Assembly: GCF_031198435.1 (NCBI RefSeq)
Contig: NZ_CP133548.1
Location: 3,258,001 to 3,322,000 of the forward strand
Reading direction: 5' to 3'
Source: Pleionea litopenaei
Lineage (GTDB): Bacteria; Pseudomonadota; Gammaproteobacteria; Enterobacterales; Kangiellaceae
DNA length: 64,000 bases
The notes under the pieces were generated by a model that searched no databases, was not told where the DNA came from, and worked only from the letters and a program-made list of their open reading frames with translations. Shown piece after piece: positions 48,622 through 59,739 of this stretch (its first letter is position 1; the number at the start of each line of letters is the position of its first letter). The position numbers and the translations under genes are program-made.

Positions 48622-49374
48622 ATGGGTCGCCAAGCGATGGTTGCTGGTAACTGGAAGATGAACGGGTTACCGCAAAACAACAGTGAGCTGCTGAAAGCCT
48701 TGGCGCAGAAAGACTTTGCGCAATTATCCTGTGCATTGGTTGTCTGTCCTCCGACGGTTTTTCTCTCGCAAGTGGGTAATGAGTTACCGGCAGAGTTTAA
48801 GCTGGGTGCGCAAAATGTGAGCGCTCAAGCGCAAGGTGCGCATACCGGAGAAGTTTCCGCAGACATGCTGAAAAGTGTCGGTTGTGAGTATGGACTTGTT
48901 GGTCACTCAGAAAGACGCCAAATGCATCATGAAAGTAACTCTGATGTGGCGGAGAAGACGTTAGCGCTTCTTCAGCAAGGTATTACTCCCATTGTTTGTG
49001 TCGGAGAGACCTTGTCTGAACGAGAAGCTGACGCTACCATGACGGTGGTTTTACAACAGCTAAAAGCGGTTGCCAGAGTGCTGTCAACAGAGCAGTTAGC
49101 AAAGATTATCGTTGCTTATGAGCCGGTATGGGCGATAGGCACCGGGATGACCGCGACCCCTGAGCAAGCACAACAAGTGCATGCGTCAATTAGAGGCTGG
49201 TTGCGAGAGCAGATTGGTGAACAATCTGACAATATTACGATTTTATACGGCGGCAGCGTGAAAGGCAGTAACGCGGCCGAATTATTTGCTCAAGAAGACA
49301 TCGATGGCGGCCTCATAGGTGGTGCGTCATTGAATGCCGATGAGTTTTTTCAGATCTGTCAAGCTGCAGGTTAA
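48622..49374 (+). CDS. tpiA: triose-phosphate isomerase TpiA
   Basis: Interconverts dihydroxyacetone phosphate and glyceraldehyde-3-phosphate. A 250-residue TIM barrel with VAGNWKMNG, GHSERRQMHH (catalytic His) and VAYEPVWAIGTGM (catalytic Glu). The start at 48622 is chosen because GGAGAAGGA lies just upstream; an earlier in-frame start would add 20 residues unlike the family. Followed by secG. Confidence 0.96.
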   Translation: MGRQAMVAGNWKMNGLPQNNSELLKALAQKDFAQLSCALVVCPPTVFLSQVGNELPAEFKLGAQNVSAQAQGAHTGEVSADMLKSVGCEYGLVGHSERRQMHHESNSDVAEKTLALLQQGITPIVCVGETLSEREADATMTVVLQQLKAVARVLSTEQLAKIIVAYEPVWAIGTGMTATPEQAQQVHASIRGWLREQIGEQSDNITILYGGSVKGSNAAELFAQEDIDGGLIGGASLNADEFFQICQAAG

Positions 49375-49379
49375 TTAAG

Positions 49380-49829
49380 ATGCATGAGATTTTATTGATT
49401 ATATTTTTGGTTGTAGCGCTAGCGCTTGTCGGCGTTATTTTGTTGCAACAAGGTAAAGGCGCTGGAATGGGTGCTTCTTTTGGTGCCGGAGCCTCTGGTA
49501 CTGTATTTGGAGCGCCAGGCTCTGGTAACGTACTGACCAAAGTGACGACCGTGTTGGCAATTATCTTTTTCGGGGTCGCGTTGACCTTGGGTTACATTGC
49601 AAACGGTACTGGCGGTGAAGTTGAAAAAGATATTTTTGACAAAGCAGAAGAATCACAGAAAACATTGGTGACTCCTGCTCCGAAAACCGATATTCCAGTG
49701 GAAACTAAATCGGCTCCTGAGTCTGATATCCCTGCGGTCAAAGCGACAGAGACAAAGACCGATGATACAACGCCAGTGACAGATTCAACGGAAGCAACAC
49801 CTGAGAAAGAAGACGACGATAACAAGTAA
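49380..49829 (+). CDS. secG: preprotein translocase subunit SecG
   Basis: A 149-residue inner-membrane subunit of SecYEG. Two helices (about 3-20 and 53-74) flank GKGAGMGASFGAGASGTVFG. The C-terminal 70 residues are an extra Thr/Asp/Glu/Lys/Pro-rich tail, longer than the common approximately 110-residue form, with a cytoplasmic or periplasmic location that depends on topology. Five bases after tpiA and upstream of tRNA-Leu. Confidence 0.93.
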   Translation: MHEILLIIFLVVALALVGVILLQQGKGAGMGASFGAGASGTVFGAPGSGNVLTKVTTVLAIIFFGVALTLGYIANGTGGEVEKDIFDKAEESQKTLVTPAPKTDIPVETKSAPESDIPAVKATETKTDDTTPVTDSTEATPEKEDDDNK

Positions 49830-49853
49830 TCGTTTTTTCGAAGTTTTCCCTCA

Positions 49854-49939
49854 GCCCAGGTGGTGGAATTGGTAGACACGCTATCTTGAGGGGGTAGTGG
49901 CCGTAGGCCGTGCCGGTTCAAGTCCGGCCCTGGGCACCA
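49854..49939 (+). tRNA. leuU: tRNA-Leu (anticodon GAG)
   Basis: Acceptor GCCCAGG pairs with CCTGGGC, followed by A and an encoded CCA (49937-49939). The anticodon loop is TTGAGGG between CTATC and GGTAG, giving GAG at 49888-49890. A long variable arm marks a class II tRNA. The secG-leuU link matches E. coli. Confidence 0.97.
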
Positions 49940-49972
49940 TATTAAAGTCTCAGTAAATCTGAGCATCTCTCG

Positions 49973-49997
49973 AAAGCCCCGATTCTAGGGGCTTTTT
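49973..49997 (+). terminator. rho-independent terminator after tRNA-Leu
   Basis: AAAGCCCC, loop GATTCTA, GGGGCTTT followed by further T residues. Confidence 0.9.
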
Positions 49998-50115
49998 GCA
50001 TTTTCTAAATCCAAATTTTTTCGATTAATCGTTTCCAATATCTTAATCTTGATATCGCATAGTGATATTATGCCGCGCCCTCAATGGGAGACTTATTTAT
50101 CATGGAGAATATGAG

Positions 50116-50673
50116 ATGAAGAAAACTTTAATTGCTATTTTTTTTACTATCGGTGCCATTGGAAATCTTTGTGCTTATCAGTCACATAACTATGTTGAAG
50201 TGCACTTAGGTCAAACCGATGTGGCGCTCGTTCAAGCGCCGTTAGATTATTCACATATGACCATTGGCGGTGTGTTTGGTTATCAAATGGATGAAAACTT
50301 CGGTGCGGAATTCTTAGTGACTTTTGCTACCGAAGGTGATGCAGCCCCTCTTGCATCACAAGAGTTTGCAACGGTAGCCGATGTTAAGGTAAACGCCTAT
50401 GGCGGTTATTTTGTCGCACGAACCAGTGGTGATTTTTATATTGAAGGAAAATTGGGGTTAGCAGCGACACAGTTTGCTTACACTGCGGGTGGATATGAAG
50501 ATCTAACCGAGACTAACTTTGGCTTGTCTTACGGCGTGGGTGTTGGCTATCAAGCCGCCGAGTTTTATATTGAGGCGAATCTTTTGAGCTTGCCAGAAGT
50601 CGATGATCCCTATTATATCCAAACGAGCTATGAGTCAGAGAGCATTTTGCTGACCGTCGGTTTTGATTTTTAA
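50116..50673 (+). CDS. small outer-membrane beta-barrel protein
   Basis: A 185-residue protein with a signal peptide (KKTLIAIFFTIGAIGNLCAY), then alternating strands such as NYVEVHLGQTDVAL, MTIGGVFGYQ, NFGAEFLVTFA, YGGYFVARTSGDFYIEGKLGL and YGVGVGYQAAEFYIEANL, ending in LLTVGFDF with a terminal Phe. This is an OmpA-like or OmpW-like eight-stranded barrel of unknown function. The ATG at 50116 follows GGAGAATATGAG; an earlier in-frame start would place the signal peptide internally. Confidence 0.82.
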   Translation: MKKTLIAIFFTIGAIGNLCAYQSHNYVEVHLGQTDVALVQAPLDYSHMTIGGVFGYQMDENFGAEFLVTFATEGDAAPLASQEFATVADVKVNAYGGYFVARTSGDFYIEGKLGLAATQFAYTAGGYEDLTETNFGLSYGVGVGYQAAEFYIEANLLSLPEVDDPYYIQTSYESESILLTVGFDF

Positions 50674-50686
50674 GTTTAGCAAGTTA

Positions 50687-50722
50687 GAGCAGCGAGCCAG
50701 TTTCGCTGCTCCTTATCTTTTA
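50687..50722 (+). terminator. terminator-like hairpin after the barrel gene
   Basis: GAGCAGCGA, loop GCCAGTT, TCGCTGCTC, followed by CTTATCTTTT, a broken T run. Confidence 0.65.
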
Positions 50723-50775
50723 ACCCGCTTCTAAGAAATTTATACTAACAGTCGGTTCCTCTAATTGAGCGCTGT

Positions 50776-51108
50776 ATGGATAAACCCCAAAAGATCATTT
50801 CTGTGGTCAAGCTGATCCCCAAGGGCAGCGTGGCGAGTTATGGCCAAGTCGCTGATCTAGCCGGTCTACCAAGGCGAGCTCGGTTGGTTGGTAAAGTTCT
50901 CAGGGAAGCAGACGACAGCTCTCTACCCTGGCATAGGGTTTTGCGAGCAAACGGAACAATCGCTTTCGAGGCCCAAAGTGAACAGGGGCAGCATCAAACT
51001 GCGCGTTTGAATCAAGAGGGCATTGTCGTGGTTTCGAATAAAGTGGATCTTAAGAAATATCAATGGCAACCTTCTTTGACAGAAATTCTACTGCAGCTTA
51101 ATTACTGA
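50776..51108 (+). CDS. alkyltransferase-like protein (Atl, MGMT-fold without catalytic Cys)
   Basis: A 110-residue MGMT DNA-binding-domain protein. The usual PCHRV motif reads PWHRV (Trp in place of the alkyl-accepting Cys), which defines the ATL family. The helix-turn-helix and arginine-finger region SVASYGQVADLAGLPRRARLVG is clear. ATLs bind O6-alkylguanine and recruit nucleotide-excision repair. Followed 13 bp later by a protease-like gene. Confidence 0.92.
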   Translation: MDKPQKIISVVKLIPKGSVASYGQVADLAGLPRRARLVGKVLREADDSSLPWHRVLRANGTIAFEAQSEQGQHQTARLNQEGIVVVSNKVDLKKYQWQPSLTEILLQLNY

Positions 51109-51121
51109 GGAGGCCCAGTCT

Positions 51122-51655
51122 GTGACATCTCCAAATCATTCACCAGAGCACAACCATCGGCGAGTTGGTCGCTTTATGGGGTTTATCGCCTGGGGCATGG
51201 GGTTATTTTTGTTGTACCTGTTTTTTCAGGATCAAATACAACAACAAATTAATCCAAATCAACAGCCCATGTCGCGTCAGACTGGAAAAATGAATGAAGT
51301 GGTTCTTAAGCAAAATAGAGCCGGTCATTATGTAATGAGTGGCTTCATAGATGGTACGCCAGTGATTTTTCTGCTGGATACAGGAGCAACCGATGTCGCG
51401 ATACCTGAAAGTGTGGCACGCGATCTTGGTTTGAAGCCCGGTTATAAGTACCATGTAGAAACCGCTAATGGTACTGCTACTGCTTATCAAACAGAAATTC
51501 AGTCACTAAAAATAGGCACCATTAAATTGACTCGAATGCCAGCAGCCATTGTTCCTAATATGTCTGGAAGTGAGGTTTTACTGGGAATGAGCGTTCTGAA
51601 ACAGCTTGAATTTACGCAGCGCGGTAATGAATTAATTCTACGGCAGCTTCGTTAG
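51122..51655 (+). CDS. retropepsin-like membrane-anchored aspartyl protease (TIGR02281-type)
   Basis: A 177-residue protein with one N-terminal membrane helix (about 18-36) and an aspartyl protease-like domain with FLLDTGATDVAIPE (catalytic Asp in DTGAT) and GSEVLLGMSVLKQLEF near the end. This is the clan AA family found in Proteobacteria; the substrates are mostly unknown. GTG start with GAGGAGG upstream. Possibly co-transcribed with the Atl gene. Confidence 0.87.
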   Translation: MTSPNHSPEHNHRRVGRFMGFIAWGMGLFLLYLFFQDQIQQQINPNQQPMSRQTGKMNEVVLKQNRAGHYVMSGFIDGTPVIFLLDTGATDVAIPESVARDLGLKPGYKYHVETANGTATAYQTEIQSLKIGTIKLTRMPAAIVPNMSGSEVLLGMSVLKQLEFTQRGNELILRQLR

Positions 51656-51865
51656 GGTTGTCGACATTCTTCATAACATGCCGCTTGTTAAAATCTAATG
51701 TGAAAACTTTTCTAAGCATCGCTTTTTTATAGCCTAAAAACTGTGTAGACTGGCATCAGCTAAGTAGTTGATGAATCTTGAATTATTGTTGCAAAGCAAG
51801 GTTATTGGCAGTTTACAAAGTAAATAACGGCAACTAGTCTTAGTTAAAAAAGAGCAAAAGTCCGT
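51656..51865. other. gap upstream of the nuo operon
   Basis: A 210-bp AT-rich gap without a gene. It should carry the nuo promoter. A weak TTGCAA (51789-51794) and TTTACA (51812-51817) pair with 17-base spacing is the best I see, and I would not rely on it. Confidence 0.35.
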
Positions 51866-52222
51866 ATGCTGGAAAATTACATACCTATCTTGGTTTTCAT
51901 TGTTATCGGTCTGGGTCTTGGAGTGGGCCTGGAACTGGTAGGCTTTTTACTCGGTAAGCGAACCGCTGATGATGCCAAGGAGTCTCCATTTGAGTGTGGC
52001 TTCGAAGCCTTCGAAGATACGCGAATGAAATTCGATGTTCGTTTTTACCTTGTCGCAATTCTGTTTATTATTTTTGATCTTGAAATCGCATTTTTATTTC
52101 CTTGGGCGGTCGTCTTTAATGAGCTGGGTTGGCTAGGCGTCGGCAGCATGGCGGTTTTCTTAGCACTGCTCGTTGTCGGGTTTATCTATGAATGGAAAAA
52201 AGGAGCCTTAGAATGGGAGTAG
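51866..52222 (+). CDS. nuoA: NADH-quinone oxidoreductase subunit A
   Basis: A 118-residue, three-helix complex I membrane subunit. [21 protein letters not shown] holds the conserved loop with the Cys and acidic residues, then [22 protein letters not shown]. The first gene of a 13-gene nuo run that stays in this window. Confidence 0.97.
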   Translation: MLENYIPILVFIVIGLGLGVGLELVGFLLGKRTADDAKESPFECGFEAFEDTRMKFDVRFYLVAILFIIFDLEIAFLFPWAVVFNELGWLGVGSMAVFLALLVVGFIYEWKKGALEWE

Positions 52223-52689
52223 TCGAACCTAAAGGATTTTTTGTGACTTCTGCCGATACTTTGATCAATTGGGCCCGAACAGGAAGCATGTGGCCGGTGA
52301 CTTTTGGTCTTGCATGCTGTGCGGTCGAAATGATGCATGCCGGTGCTTCGCGTTACGATATGGACCGCTTTGGCGTGGTGTTTAGGCCCTCACCCCGACA
52401 ATCTGATGTATTGATCGTAGCCGGTACACTGACCAACAAAATGGCACCCGCGTTACGCAAAGTCTACGATCAAATGCCCAATCCTAAGTGGGTTATTTCA
52501 ATGGGCTCATGTGCTAATGGCGGCGGATATTACCATTATTCTTATTCGGTCGTGCGTGGGTGTGATCGTATAATTCCGGTTGATATTTATGTGCCCGGTT
52601 GTCCACCGACGGCTGAGGCTTTGCTGTACGGCATCATTCAATTACAAAACAAAATTAAACGCACCAACACCATCGCTCGTCGAGCTTAG
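52213..52689 (+). CDS. nuoB: NADH-quinone oxidoreductase subunit B
   Basis: A 158-residue subunit carrying cluster N2 next to the quinone site. [15 protein letters not shown] gives the tandem cysteines; [10 protein letters not shown] and [11 protein letters not shown] the other two. The ATG at 52213 follows AAAGGAG and overlaps the nuoA end by 10 bp. Confidence 0.97.
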   Translation: MGVVEPKGFFVTSADTLINWARTGSMWPVTFGLACCAVEMMHAGASRYDMDRFGVVFRPSPRQSDVLIVAGTLTNKMAPALRKVYDQMPNPKWVISMGSCANGGGYYHYSYSVVRGCDRIIPVDIYVPGCPPTAEALLYGIIQLQNKIKRTNTIARRA

Positions 52690-52696
52690 GTAGCTT

Positions 52697-53386
52697 ATGG
52701 CACTAGAGTCATTAGAACAGTGGAAGTCAGACCTTGAGCTGCGCTTGAAAGGGCAGATTGAAGGGTGTTGGTTACAACATCAAGAAGTCACCATTGAAGT
52801 GTCGGCTGATCATTTGCTGGCGGTTGCACGGCGATTGCGTGATGAAGACAATCTTCACTTCGAGCAACTGATCGACCTTTGCGGGGTTGATTATTTGCAC
52901 TATGGACAGACACAGTGGGACTCCGAAACTGCTTCTGGCTCGGGGTTTTCAAGAGCGGTAGAAGCATCACACCAAGATCAATCAACCGTGTGGAGCAAAC
53001 CGCGCTTTGCAGTAGTCTATCACTTGCTGTCAGTGACCAATAATCGTCGCTTGCGCATGCGCTGTTTTGTTCCCGACGATCACTTAATGATCCCCTCAAT
53101 GACCTCTGTTTGGTCAGCGGCAAATTGGTATGAACGAGAAGCGTTCGATCTCTACGGTATTCGCTTTGAAATGCACGATGATTTACGACGATTACTGACC
53201 GACTATGGATTTGTTGGTTATCCATTTCGCAAAGACTTTCCTCTCATTGGTGATGTTGAAATTCGTTACGATGCCACAGAGAAACGGTGCGTATATGAGC
53301 CTGTCTCTATTGAGCCGCGCACACTTGTGCCGAAGGTGATTCGCCACGATGCGCGCTACGTTCACGAAGAAAAGGATAACGATTAA
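52697..53386 (+). CDS. nuoC: NADH-quinone oxidoreductase subunit C
   Basis: A 229-residue 30-kDa-type subunit with the family signature [24 protein letters not shown] and [10 protein letters not shown]. It is separate from NuoD, unlike the fused NuoCD of E. coli. An insert near 80-95 ([15 protein letters not shown]) is not typical. Confidence 0.95.
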   Translation: MALESLEQWKSDLELRLKGQIEGCWLQHQEVTIEVSADHLLAVARRLRDEDNLHFEQLIDLCGVDYLHYGQTQWDSETASGSGFSRAVEASHQDQSTVWSKPRFAVVYHLLSVTNNRRLRMRCFVPDDHLMIPSMTSVWSAANWYEREAFDLYGIRFEMHDDLRRLLTDYGFVGYPFRKDFPLIGDVEIRYDATEKRCVYEPVSIEPRTLVPKVIRHDARYVHEEKDND

Positions 53387-54639
53387 TGTCCGAAATTCGC
53401 AATTACACCATGAATTTTGGTCCGGTACATCCCGCGGCTCATGGCGTGCTTCGGCTAATTTTGGAGCTTGATGGTGAGGTTGTCGAAAGAGCTGATCCCC
53501 ATATTGGTCTCTTGCATCGCGCGACCGAAAAATTAGCCGAGAGTAAACCCTATAATCAAAGCATCGGTTACATGGACCGGTTAGATTATGTCTCGATGAT
53601 GTGTAACGAACACGGGTATGTGTTAGCCATCGAAAAGTTACTCGGCATTGAAGTGCCAAAGCGAGCTCAATACATTCGTGTGATGTTTTCAGAAGTGACT
53701 CGAATTCTCAATCATTTGTTGTGGCTAGGTGCGCATGGTTTAGATATTGGTGCAATGACTATGTTCTTGTATTGCTTTCGCGATCGAGAACCTTTGATGG
53801 ATGCTTATGAAGCTGTGTCTGGCGCGCGGATGCATGCCACTTACTTCAGACCCGGTGGAGTCTATCGAGACTTGCCCGAAGAGATGCCGCAGTACCAAGC
53901 GTCGCAATGGCGAAGCAAAGAAAGTGCTGAGACGATGAATCAAGGACGTCATGGAACCCTATTAGATTTTCTAGAAGATTTTTGTACATCCTTTCCCAGT
54001 CACATCGATGATTATGAGACATTGCTAACCGACAACCGAATTTGGAAACAAAGAACCGTCGGAATTGGCGTTGTTTCTCCCGAACGAGCATTACAGTTAG
54101 GGTTTACCGGACCGATGCTTCGTGGCTCTGGAGTGGTTTGGGATTTGCGCAAACATCAGCCCTACGAAGTTTATGATGAAATGGATTTTGATATTCCGAT
54201 TGGTAAAAACGGAGATTGTTACGATCGATATCTCGTTCGTGTGGAAGAAATGCGTCAATCAACGCGAATTATTCAACAATGCATTCAATGGCTGAAAAAT
54301 AACAAAGGCCCGGTGATCGCAACCGATCATAAAGTTGTTCCTCCCAGTCGTGCGGCGATGAAAGATGACATGGAAGCCTTAATCCACCACTTTAAATTAT
54401 TTACCGAAGGATTTTGTGTTCCAGAAGGTGAAGCCTACGCAGCGGTGGAACATCCGAAAGGCGAGTTTGGTGTGTATTTAATTTCCGACGGCGCAAATAA
54501 ACCGTATCGAGTTAAAATAAGAGCACCTGGATTTCCTCACCTGGCAGCGATGGATGAAATTATTAAGGGGCATATGTTAGCGGATGTGGTCGCAGTCATT
54601 GGAACCATGGATATCGTTTTCGGAGAAATAGACCGATGA
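53386..54639 (+). CDS. nuoD: NADH-quinone oxidoreductase subunit D
   Basis: A 417-residue 49-kDa-type subunit. It begins with [22 protein letters not shown] and has [11 protein letters not shown] and [21 protein letters not shown], helping form the quinone pocket with NuoB. Starts on the last base of nuoC. Confidence 0.97.
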   Translation: MSEIRNYTMNFGPVHPAAHGVLRLILELDGEVVERADPHIGLLHRATEKLAESKPYNQSIGYMDRLDYVSMMCNEHGYVLAIEKLLGIEVPKRAQYIRVMFSEVTRILNHLLWLGAHGLDIGAMTMFLYCFRDREPLMDAYEAVSGARMHATYFRPGGVYRDLPEEMPQYQASQWRSKESAETMNQGRHGTLLDFLEDFCTSFPSHIDDYETLLTDNRIWKQRTVGIGVVSPERALQLGFTGPMLRGSGVVWDLRKHQPYEVYDEMDFDIPIGKNGDCYDRYLVRVEEMRQSTRIIQQCIQWLKNNKGPVIATDHKVVPPSRAAMKDDMEALIHHFKLFTEGFCVPEGEAYAAVEHPKGEFGVYLISDGANKPYRVKIRAPGFPHLAAMDEIIKGHMLADVVAVIGTMDIVFGEIDR

Positions 54640-55190
54640 TCGAGCAGCAGCCAGAACAGGTTAATCAAGAAGAAAAGGCAGCTTCGCCATTAGAGCAGTT
54701 GGTTTCTGAAGACGCTATAAAAGAGATCGAACTTTGGCGCCGTAAATATCCAAGTGAGCGAAAACGGCCTCCCATCATAGCCGCACTGAAAGTGATACAA
54801 GCCGAGCATGAGAATTATCTAACCGAAGAGCTAATGATCGCTCTCGCTAATTATTTAGATGTACCAGCGATAGCCGTGTTCGAAGTCGCTACGTTTTATA
54901 CCATGTTTAATCTAAAGCCTGTTGGCAAGCATGTTATATCAGTCTGTACCAATTTATCGTGCATGATGTGTGGTTCAAAGAAAATTGTTGAGCACCTTGA
55001 GAAACGGTTGAAAATTAGGCTTGGTGACACGACCCAAGATCAGTTAATCACATTGCAAGAGGTAGAGTGTTTGGCCGCTTGTGGTGGAGCTCCCATGCTA
55101 GAGGTTGATCAAACTTATTTCGAAAACTTAAATACCGATAAGGTTGATGACATTCTAAAGCACTTAGGTTGGGAGGATTCTGCGAAATGA
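54636..55190 (+). CDS. nuoE: NADH-quinone oxidoreductase subunit E
   Basis: A 184-residue subunit holding the [2Fe-2S] cluster N1a: CTNLSC and CLAAC give the four ligands. An N-terminal extension of about 20 residues precedes the family domain. Overlaps nuoD by four bases and nuoF by ATGA. Confidence 0.95.
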   Translation: MIEQQPEQVNQEEKAASPLEQLVSEDAIKEIELWRRKYPSERKRPPIIAALKVIQAEHENYLTEELMIALANYLDVPAIAVFEVATFYTMFNLKPVGKHVISVCTNLSCMMCGSKKIVEHLEKRLKIRLGDTTQDQLITLQEVECLAACGGAPMLEVDQTYFENLNTDKVDDILKHLGWEDSAK

Positions 55191-56470
55191 ATGAAGTTTG
55201 CTTCAGAACATTGCACCTTGAAGAGCCTTGGACGTTAGAAAGTTATCAGAGTGTTGGTGGTTATCAAGTTTGGCAAAGTATTTTGAAAAACCAGACACCA
55301 GCAAACGAAATTATAGAGCAGTTAAAATTATCGGCATTACGTGGGCGTGGTGGTGCTGGTTTTCCTACTGGTTTGAAGTGGAGCTTCATGCCAAGAGGTA
55401 TGCCGGGGCAAAAGTACGTCGTTTGTAACTCAGACGAAGGTGAACCTGGTACTTTTAAAGATAGAGACATTTTACGATTTAATCCTCATCAATTAATTGA
55501 AGGTATGGCAATAGGTGGCTACGTTATGACGGCGACCGTTGGCTATAACTATATGCGAGGAGAGTTTTACGAACCCTTTGCACGGATGGAAGCGGCACTT
55601 GCAGAAGCTTATTCTGCAGGGTTGCTTGGCAAAAATATTTTGGGAAGCGGCGTCGACTTTGATCTCTACAATCACTTAGGAGCAGGAGCCTATATTTGTG
55701 GAGAAGAAACCGCACTCATTGAGTCGTTAGAAGGGAAAAAAGGCCAGCCTCGTTTTAAGCCACCTTTTCCTGCAAATTATGGATTATTTGGCCGTCCAAC
55801 CAACGTCAACAATACTGAAAGCTATGCCTCGGTTCCGGTTATTTTAGAAAAAGGCGGTGAGTGGTTTTTAAATCTTGGTATACCTAATAACGGTGGGACC
55901 AAAATATTCTCGGTTTCCGGTCATGTTGCAAAGCCTGGCAATTATGAAATTGGTATGGGAACGCCTTTTACCGACCTATTACAACTATGCGGCGGTATGC
56001 GTTCAGCTGCGCCTTTAAAAGCCGTCATTCCTGGTGGTTCGTCGTCACCTATTTTACCGGCAGAAATTATCAATGAATTAACCATGGATTATGACGCTAT
56101 TGGCAAAGCAGGCTCAATGGTTGGTTCCGGTGCGGTGATGGTAATCGAGCAAGGAACGTGCATGGTGGAACTGGCCGCTCGAACGGCACATTTTTATTAT
56201 GAAGAGTCTTGCGGACAGTGTACGCCATGTCGCGAAGGGACCGGATGGATGTCACGAGTTCTGCATCGAATTCTTGACGGTGATGGCAAGATGGAAGATC
56301 TGGATAACCTCTCTGATATTGCGAGCAATATTATGGGACGAACAATTTGTGCATTAGGGGATGCTGCGGCTATGCCAGTTGCTGGCTTTTTAAAGCATTA
56401 TCGGCATGAGTTTGAGCATATGATTCGCACCGGAAGACGTTGGGTAGATGATCATTCAGAGGCGGCTTAA
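55187..56470 (+). CDS. nuoF: NADH-quinone oxidoreductase subunit F
   Basis: A 427-residue NADH- and FMN-binding subunit. [18 protein letters not shown] is the nucleotide site, [17 protein letters not shown] the FMN region, and [12 protein letters not shown] plus a later Cys in TICALGD bind cluster N3. The ATG at 55187 follows GGGAGG. Confidence 0.97.
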   Translation: MNEVCFRTLHLEEPWTLESYQSVGGYQVWQSILKNQTPANEIIEQLKLSALRGRGGAGFPTGLKWSFMPRGMPGQKYVVCNSDEGEPGTFKDRDILRFNPHQLIEGMAIGGYVMTATVGYNYMRGEFYEPFARMEAALAEAYSAGLLGKNILGSGVDFDLYNHLGAGAYICGEETALIESLEGKKGQPRFKPPFPANYGLFGRPTNVNNTESYASVPVILEKGGEWFLNLGIPNNGGTKIFSVSGHVAKPGNYEIGMGTPFTDLLQLCGGMRSAAPLKAVIPGGSSSPILPAEIINELTMDYDAIGKAGSMVGSGAVMVIEQGTCMVELAARTAHFYYEESCGQCTPCREGTGWMSRVLHRILDGDGKMEDLDNLSDIASNIMGRTICALGDAAAMPVAGFLKHYRHEFEHMIRTGRRWVDDHSEAA

Positions 56471-58708
56471 ATGGGCATAGTAACCATAGAAATTGATGGC
56501 CAATCATACGAAGCTGAAACGGGCTCGATGATCATCGAAGTCGCTGACGATGCGGGAGTGCATATTCCTCGATTTTGTTACCACAAAAAATTATCGGTGG
56601 CTGCGAATTGCCGAATGTGCCTTGTTGATGTTACCAACTTACCAAAAGCCGTGCCAGCTTGTGCGACGTCTGTTGCTGATGGAATGAAAATTTTGACTCA
56701 GTCAGAAAAAGCATTAATGGCTCAGAAATCTGTAATGGAATTCTTACTCATTAATCATCCGTTAGATTGTCCGATTTGTGATCAAGGCGGTGAATGTGAA
56801 CTGCAAGATGTCGCTATGGGCTATGGTAATGATGTATCACGATTTAGTGAAGGAAAGCGTGTTGTAAACGATAAAGATATTGGCCCGCTTATTGAAACCG
56901 ATATGACACGATGCATCCATTGTACACGTTGCGTAAGATTTGGAACTGAAATCGTCGGTTTGCGAGAAATGGGAGCGACCGGCCGTGGCGAACATATGGA
57001 AATTGGCACTTTCGTCGAGTCGAGTTTGGTGTCGGAGTTAGCGGGTAACATTATTGATTTATGTCCGGTTGGTGCCTTGACTGCCAAGCCAAGTTTATTC
57101 AAAGCGCGCGCTTGGGAATTACAAGCAACACCGTCGATATCGCCTCATGATTGTTTAGGCACTAACCTAGATATTCATCATCGTCGAGGGCAAGTGATCC
57201 GTGTTGTCCCAAAAGAAAATGAATCGATCAATGAGGTTTGGATTACCGATCGTGATCGGTTTTCTTATCAAAGTTTAAATGAAAGTAAACGATTGCTTCA
57301 TCCAATGATTAAACAAGATGGACAATGGCAACAAGTTAGCTGGGAGAAGGCGTTAACTGAAACGGTTGAGCAATTGAAAAAAATAATCGGAACACATGGT
57401 GCCGAGGGAATCGGTGCGTTGGCCTCACCGTCGTCCACTCTTGAAGAATTCTATTTATTGCAATCATTGTTTCGCGGACTTGGTAGCCACAATATTGATC
57501 ATCGCTTGCGACAAATCGATTTCTCAACTCAGCATGATGATCCCATGTTTCCAAAGATAGATTTTTCCCTCGCTGATCTCGATGATATGGATGCAACGCT
57601 ATTGGTGGCTGCAAACCTCAGAAATGAACAGCCATTGCTGAGTATTCGTTTACGTAAATCGACGCGCTATGGTCGAGTGATGGCAATTGCTCCATTTGAA
57701 TATCAGGAGCACTTCAGAATAGATCCCTATATTCATGTTCCATCGAACGCGTTAATTTCTAATCTGCAAGGTGTCGCCGCGGCATTAGTCACACAACAAA
57801 AAGGTTCCGTCAGTGCTCACCTAACTGAATTATTTTTGAATGTCACTCCAACACCAGAGCAAGAGACCATTGCGAATGAACTGAGAATTAATGAGCATGC
57901 TTGCATTGTTATTGGACAAACCGCGCTTGAACATTCATTAAGCGGACATATTCGTTGGCTTGGAAGAACGATTAGCCGTTTGAGTGGTTGCAAGTATGGA
58001 GAACTCACGCCTGGCGCAAATTCTGCTGGAGGATACATTGCAGGCGCGTTGCCTCATCGAACCTGTGTGGGAGTTGAGAGCAAAATTAGTGGTTGGACAA
58101 CACAGCAAATGTTGCAAAAAGGTCTTCCAGGATTCCTATTGCTCAATACTGAACCCGAATTAGATTCAAGTTATCGAGAGTCTGCTCGACAAGCATTAAA
58201 AGACTCTGAGTGTGTCGTCGCGCTGAGTGCTTTTGCTGAAGGCGAAATGATGGAATATGCCAACATACTTTTGCCCACCGCGACTTTTACTGAAACGTCG
58301 GGAACTTTCATTAGTATAGAAGGCAATTGGCAAACGTTTAGAGCCGCCGTTCCTGCCAAAGGAGAAGCACGGCCAGCTTGGAAAATATTAAGAGTTCTCG
58401 GAAACTTGTTTGGTCTATCGAGTTTTGATTATAACTCTTCAGAAGACGTTAAACTTAAGCTTTTAAAAAAATACGAAGCCTCTACCGATGCCCATGTCGG
58501 ACACTTACATAATCCGGAACAACTCGAACAAGGTGGAGAGCTCCCTAAAGCGTTAAGTTTGTACGACAGTGATTCACTCGTACGTCGCGCACGTTGTTTA
58601 CAGCAAACACCTCAAGGTTTATCGAACTGGCGCAGAGATCAAATTATTAAACTTACAAACTTCGTCGCGGCGACTCAAATTCCTGTGAAGGAGGTGGGTG
58701 ATGCCTGA
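56471..58708 (+). CDS. nuoG: NADH-quinone oxidoreductase subunit G
   Basis: A 745-residue iron-sulfur subunit. The N-terminal ferredoxin-like domain has the N1b, N5 and N4 ligands ([43 protein letters not shown]). A molybdopterin-oxidoreductase-like domain follows. The region that carries the N7 ligands in E. coli reads [12 protein letters not shown] (221-232) with a later TDRDRF, so all four ligand positions appear replaced. Follows nuoF directly. Confidence 0.95.
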   Translation: MGIVTIEIDGQSYEAETGSMIIEVADDAGVHIPRFCYHKKLSVAANCRMCLVDVTNLPKAVPACATSVADGMKILTQSEKALMAQKSVMEFLLINHPLDCPICDQGGECELQDVAMGYGNDVSRFSEGKRVVNDKDIGPLIETDMTRCIHCTRCVRFGTEIVGLREMGATGRGEHMEIGTFVESSLVSELAGNIIDLCPVGALTAKPSLFKARAWELQATPSISPHDCLGTNLDIHHRRGQVIRVVPKENESINEVWITDRDRFSYQSLNESKRLLHPMIKQDGQWQQVSWEKALTETVEQLKKIIGTHGAEGIGALASPSSTLEEFYLLQSLFRGLGSHNIDHRLRQIDFSTQHDDPMFPKIDFSLADLDDMDATLLVAANLRNEQPLLSIRLRKSTRYGRVMAIAPFEYQEHFRIDPYIHVPSNALISNLQGVAAALVTQQKGSVSAHLTELFLNVTPTPEQETIANELRINEHACIVIGQTALEHSLSGHIRWLGRTISRLSGCKYGELTPGANSAGGYIAGALPHRTCVGVESKISGWTTQQMLQKGLPGFLLLNTEPELDSSYRESARQALKDSECVVALSAFAEGEMMEYANILLPTATFTETSGTFISIEGNWQTFRAAVPAKGEARPAWKILRVLGNLFGLSSFDYNSSEDVKLKLLKKYEASTDAHVGHLHNPEQLEQGGELPKALSLYDSDSLVRRARCLQQTPQGLSNWRRDQIIKLTNFVAATQIPVKEVGDA

Positions 58709-59726
58709 TTGGTTTTTTGAGTTACTTTGGATTGTAGCAAAAATAGGATTTATTTTACTGCCGCTTATCTTGGCTGTCGCTTACACCACTTATGCCGAGC
58801 GGAAAGTGATTGGGTATATGCAATTACGACTGGGTCCTAACCGCGTGGGGCCAAAAGGTTGGTTGCAACCCTTTGCTGATGTGATAAAGCTGGCGATGAA
58901 AGAAATTGTTTTACCGAGAGGAGCCAGTCGAACCCTATTTGTGTTAGGGCCTATTCTATTTATTGGTCCATCTTTCGCGGCATGGGCTGTGATTCCTTTC
59001 GACGCGGGATTAGTGCTAGCTGATGTCAACGCAGGGCTTATTTTCCTTTTGGCAATGACGTCTATTGGTGTTTACGGAATCATTATAGCGGGCTGGGCTT
59101 CCAACTCTAAATACGCTTTTTTAGGCGCGTTGAGATCAGCGTCGCAAGTGGTTTCGTACGAAATCGCAATGGGCTTTGCATTAGTTGGTGTTTTAATGTG
59201 CTCTAACAGCATGAATCTTGGTGATATTGTCGTTAGTCAATCAGGAAGTCTACTGAGCTGGTATTTTATTCCACTATTTCCGTTGATGCTGATATTCTGG
59301 ATCTCTGGTGTGGCTGAAACCAACCGAGCGCCTTTTGATTTACCCGAAGGCGAATCTGAAATAGTTGCGGGGTTTCATGTTGAATACGCAGGAATGGCTT
59401 TCGCTTTATTCTTTCTTGCTGAATACGCCAATATGATTTTAATTTCAGTCATGACCGCGATTTTATTTTTTGGGGGCTGGTTGTCTCCATTTCAAGGAAT
59501 TCCTTATTTAGAGCCAATTACCAACTGGATCCCAGGGACGTTTTGGTTGTTGCTTAAGGCGTCGCTCTCGTTATTTTGTTTGCTTTGGTTACGCGCGACG
59601 TTTCCTCGTTATCGATATGACCAAATCATGCGACTGGGTTGGAAAATATTTATACCGGTTACCATCGTCTGGATCGTAGTTTTAGCCGTTTGGATAAAAC
59701 TCCAGTGGTGGCCATTTAACGGTTAA
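58701..59726 (+). CDS. nuoH: NADH-quinone oxidoreductase subunit H
   Basis: A 341-residue, eight-helix subunit linking the arms. [22 protein letters not shown] and [23 protein letters not shown] are the invariant loops near the quinone entry. GGAGG lies upstream of the ATG, which overlaps the nuoG end by 8 bp. Confidence 0.97.
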   Translation: MPDWFFELLWIVAKIGFILLPLILAVAYTTYAERKVIGYMQLRLGPNRVGPKGWLQPFADVIKLAMKEIVLPRGASRTLFVLGPILFIGPSFAAWAVIPFDAGLVLADVNAGLIFLLAMTSIGVYGIIIAGWASNSKYAFLGALRSASQVVSYEIAMGFALVGVLMCSNSMNLGDIVVSQSGSLLSWYFIPLFPLMLIFWISGVAETNRAPFDLPEGESEIVAGFHVEYAGMAFALFFLAEYANMILISVMTAILFFGGWLSPFQGIPYLEPITNWIPGTFWLLLKASLSLFCLLWLRATFPRYRYDQIMRLGWKIFIPVTIVWIVVLAVWIKLQWWPFNG

Positions 59727-59739
59727 TTCGAGAATAGTT

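Noticed and set aside
52788-53659. Minus-strand open frames opposite nuoC and nuoD
   Set aside because: Shadows of strongly coding plus-strand genes.
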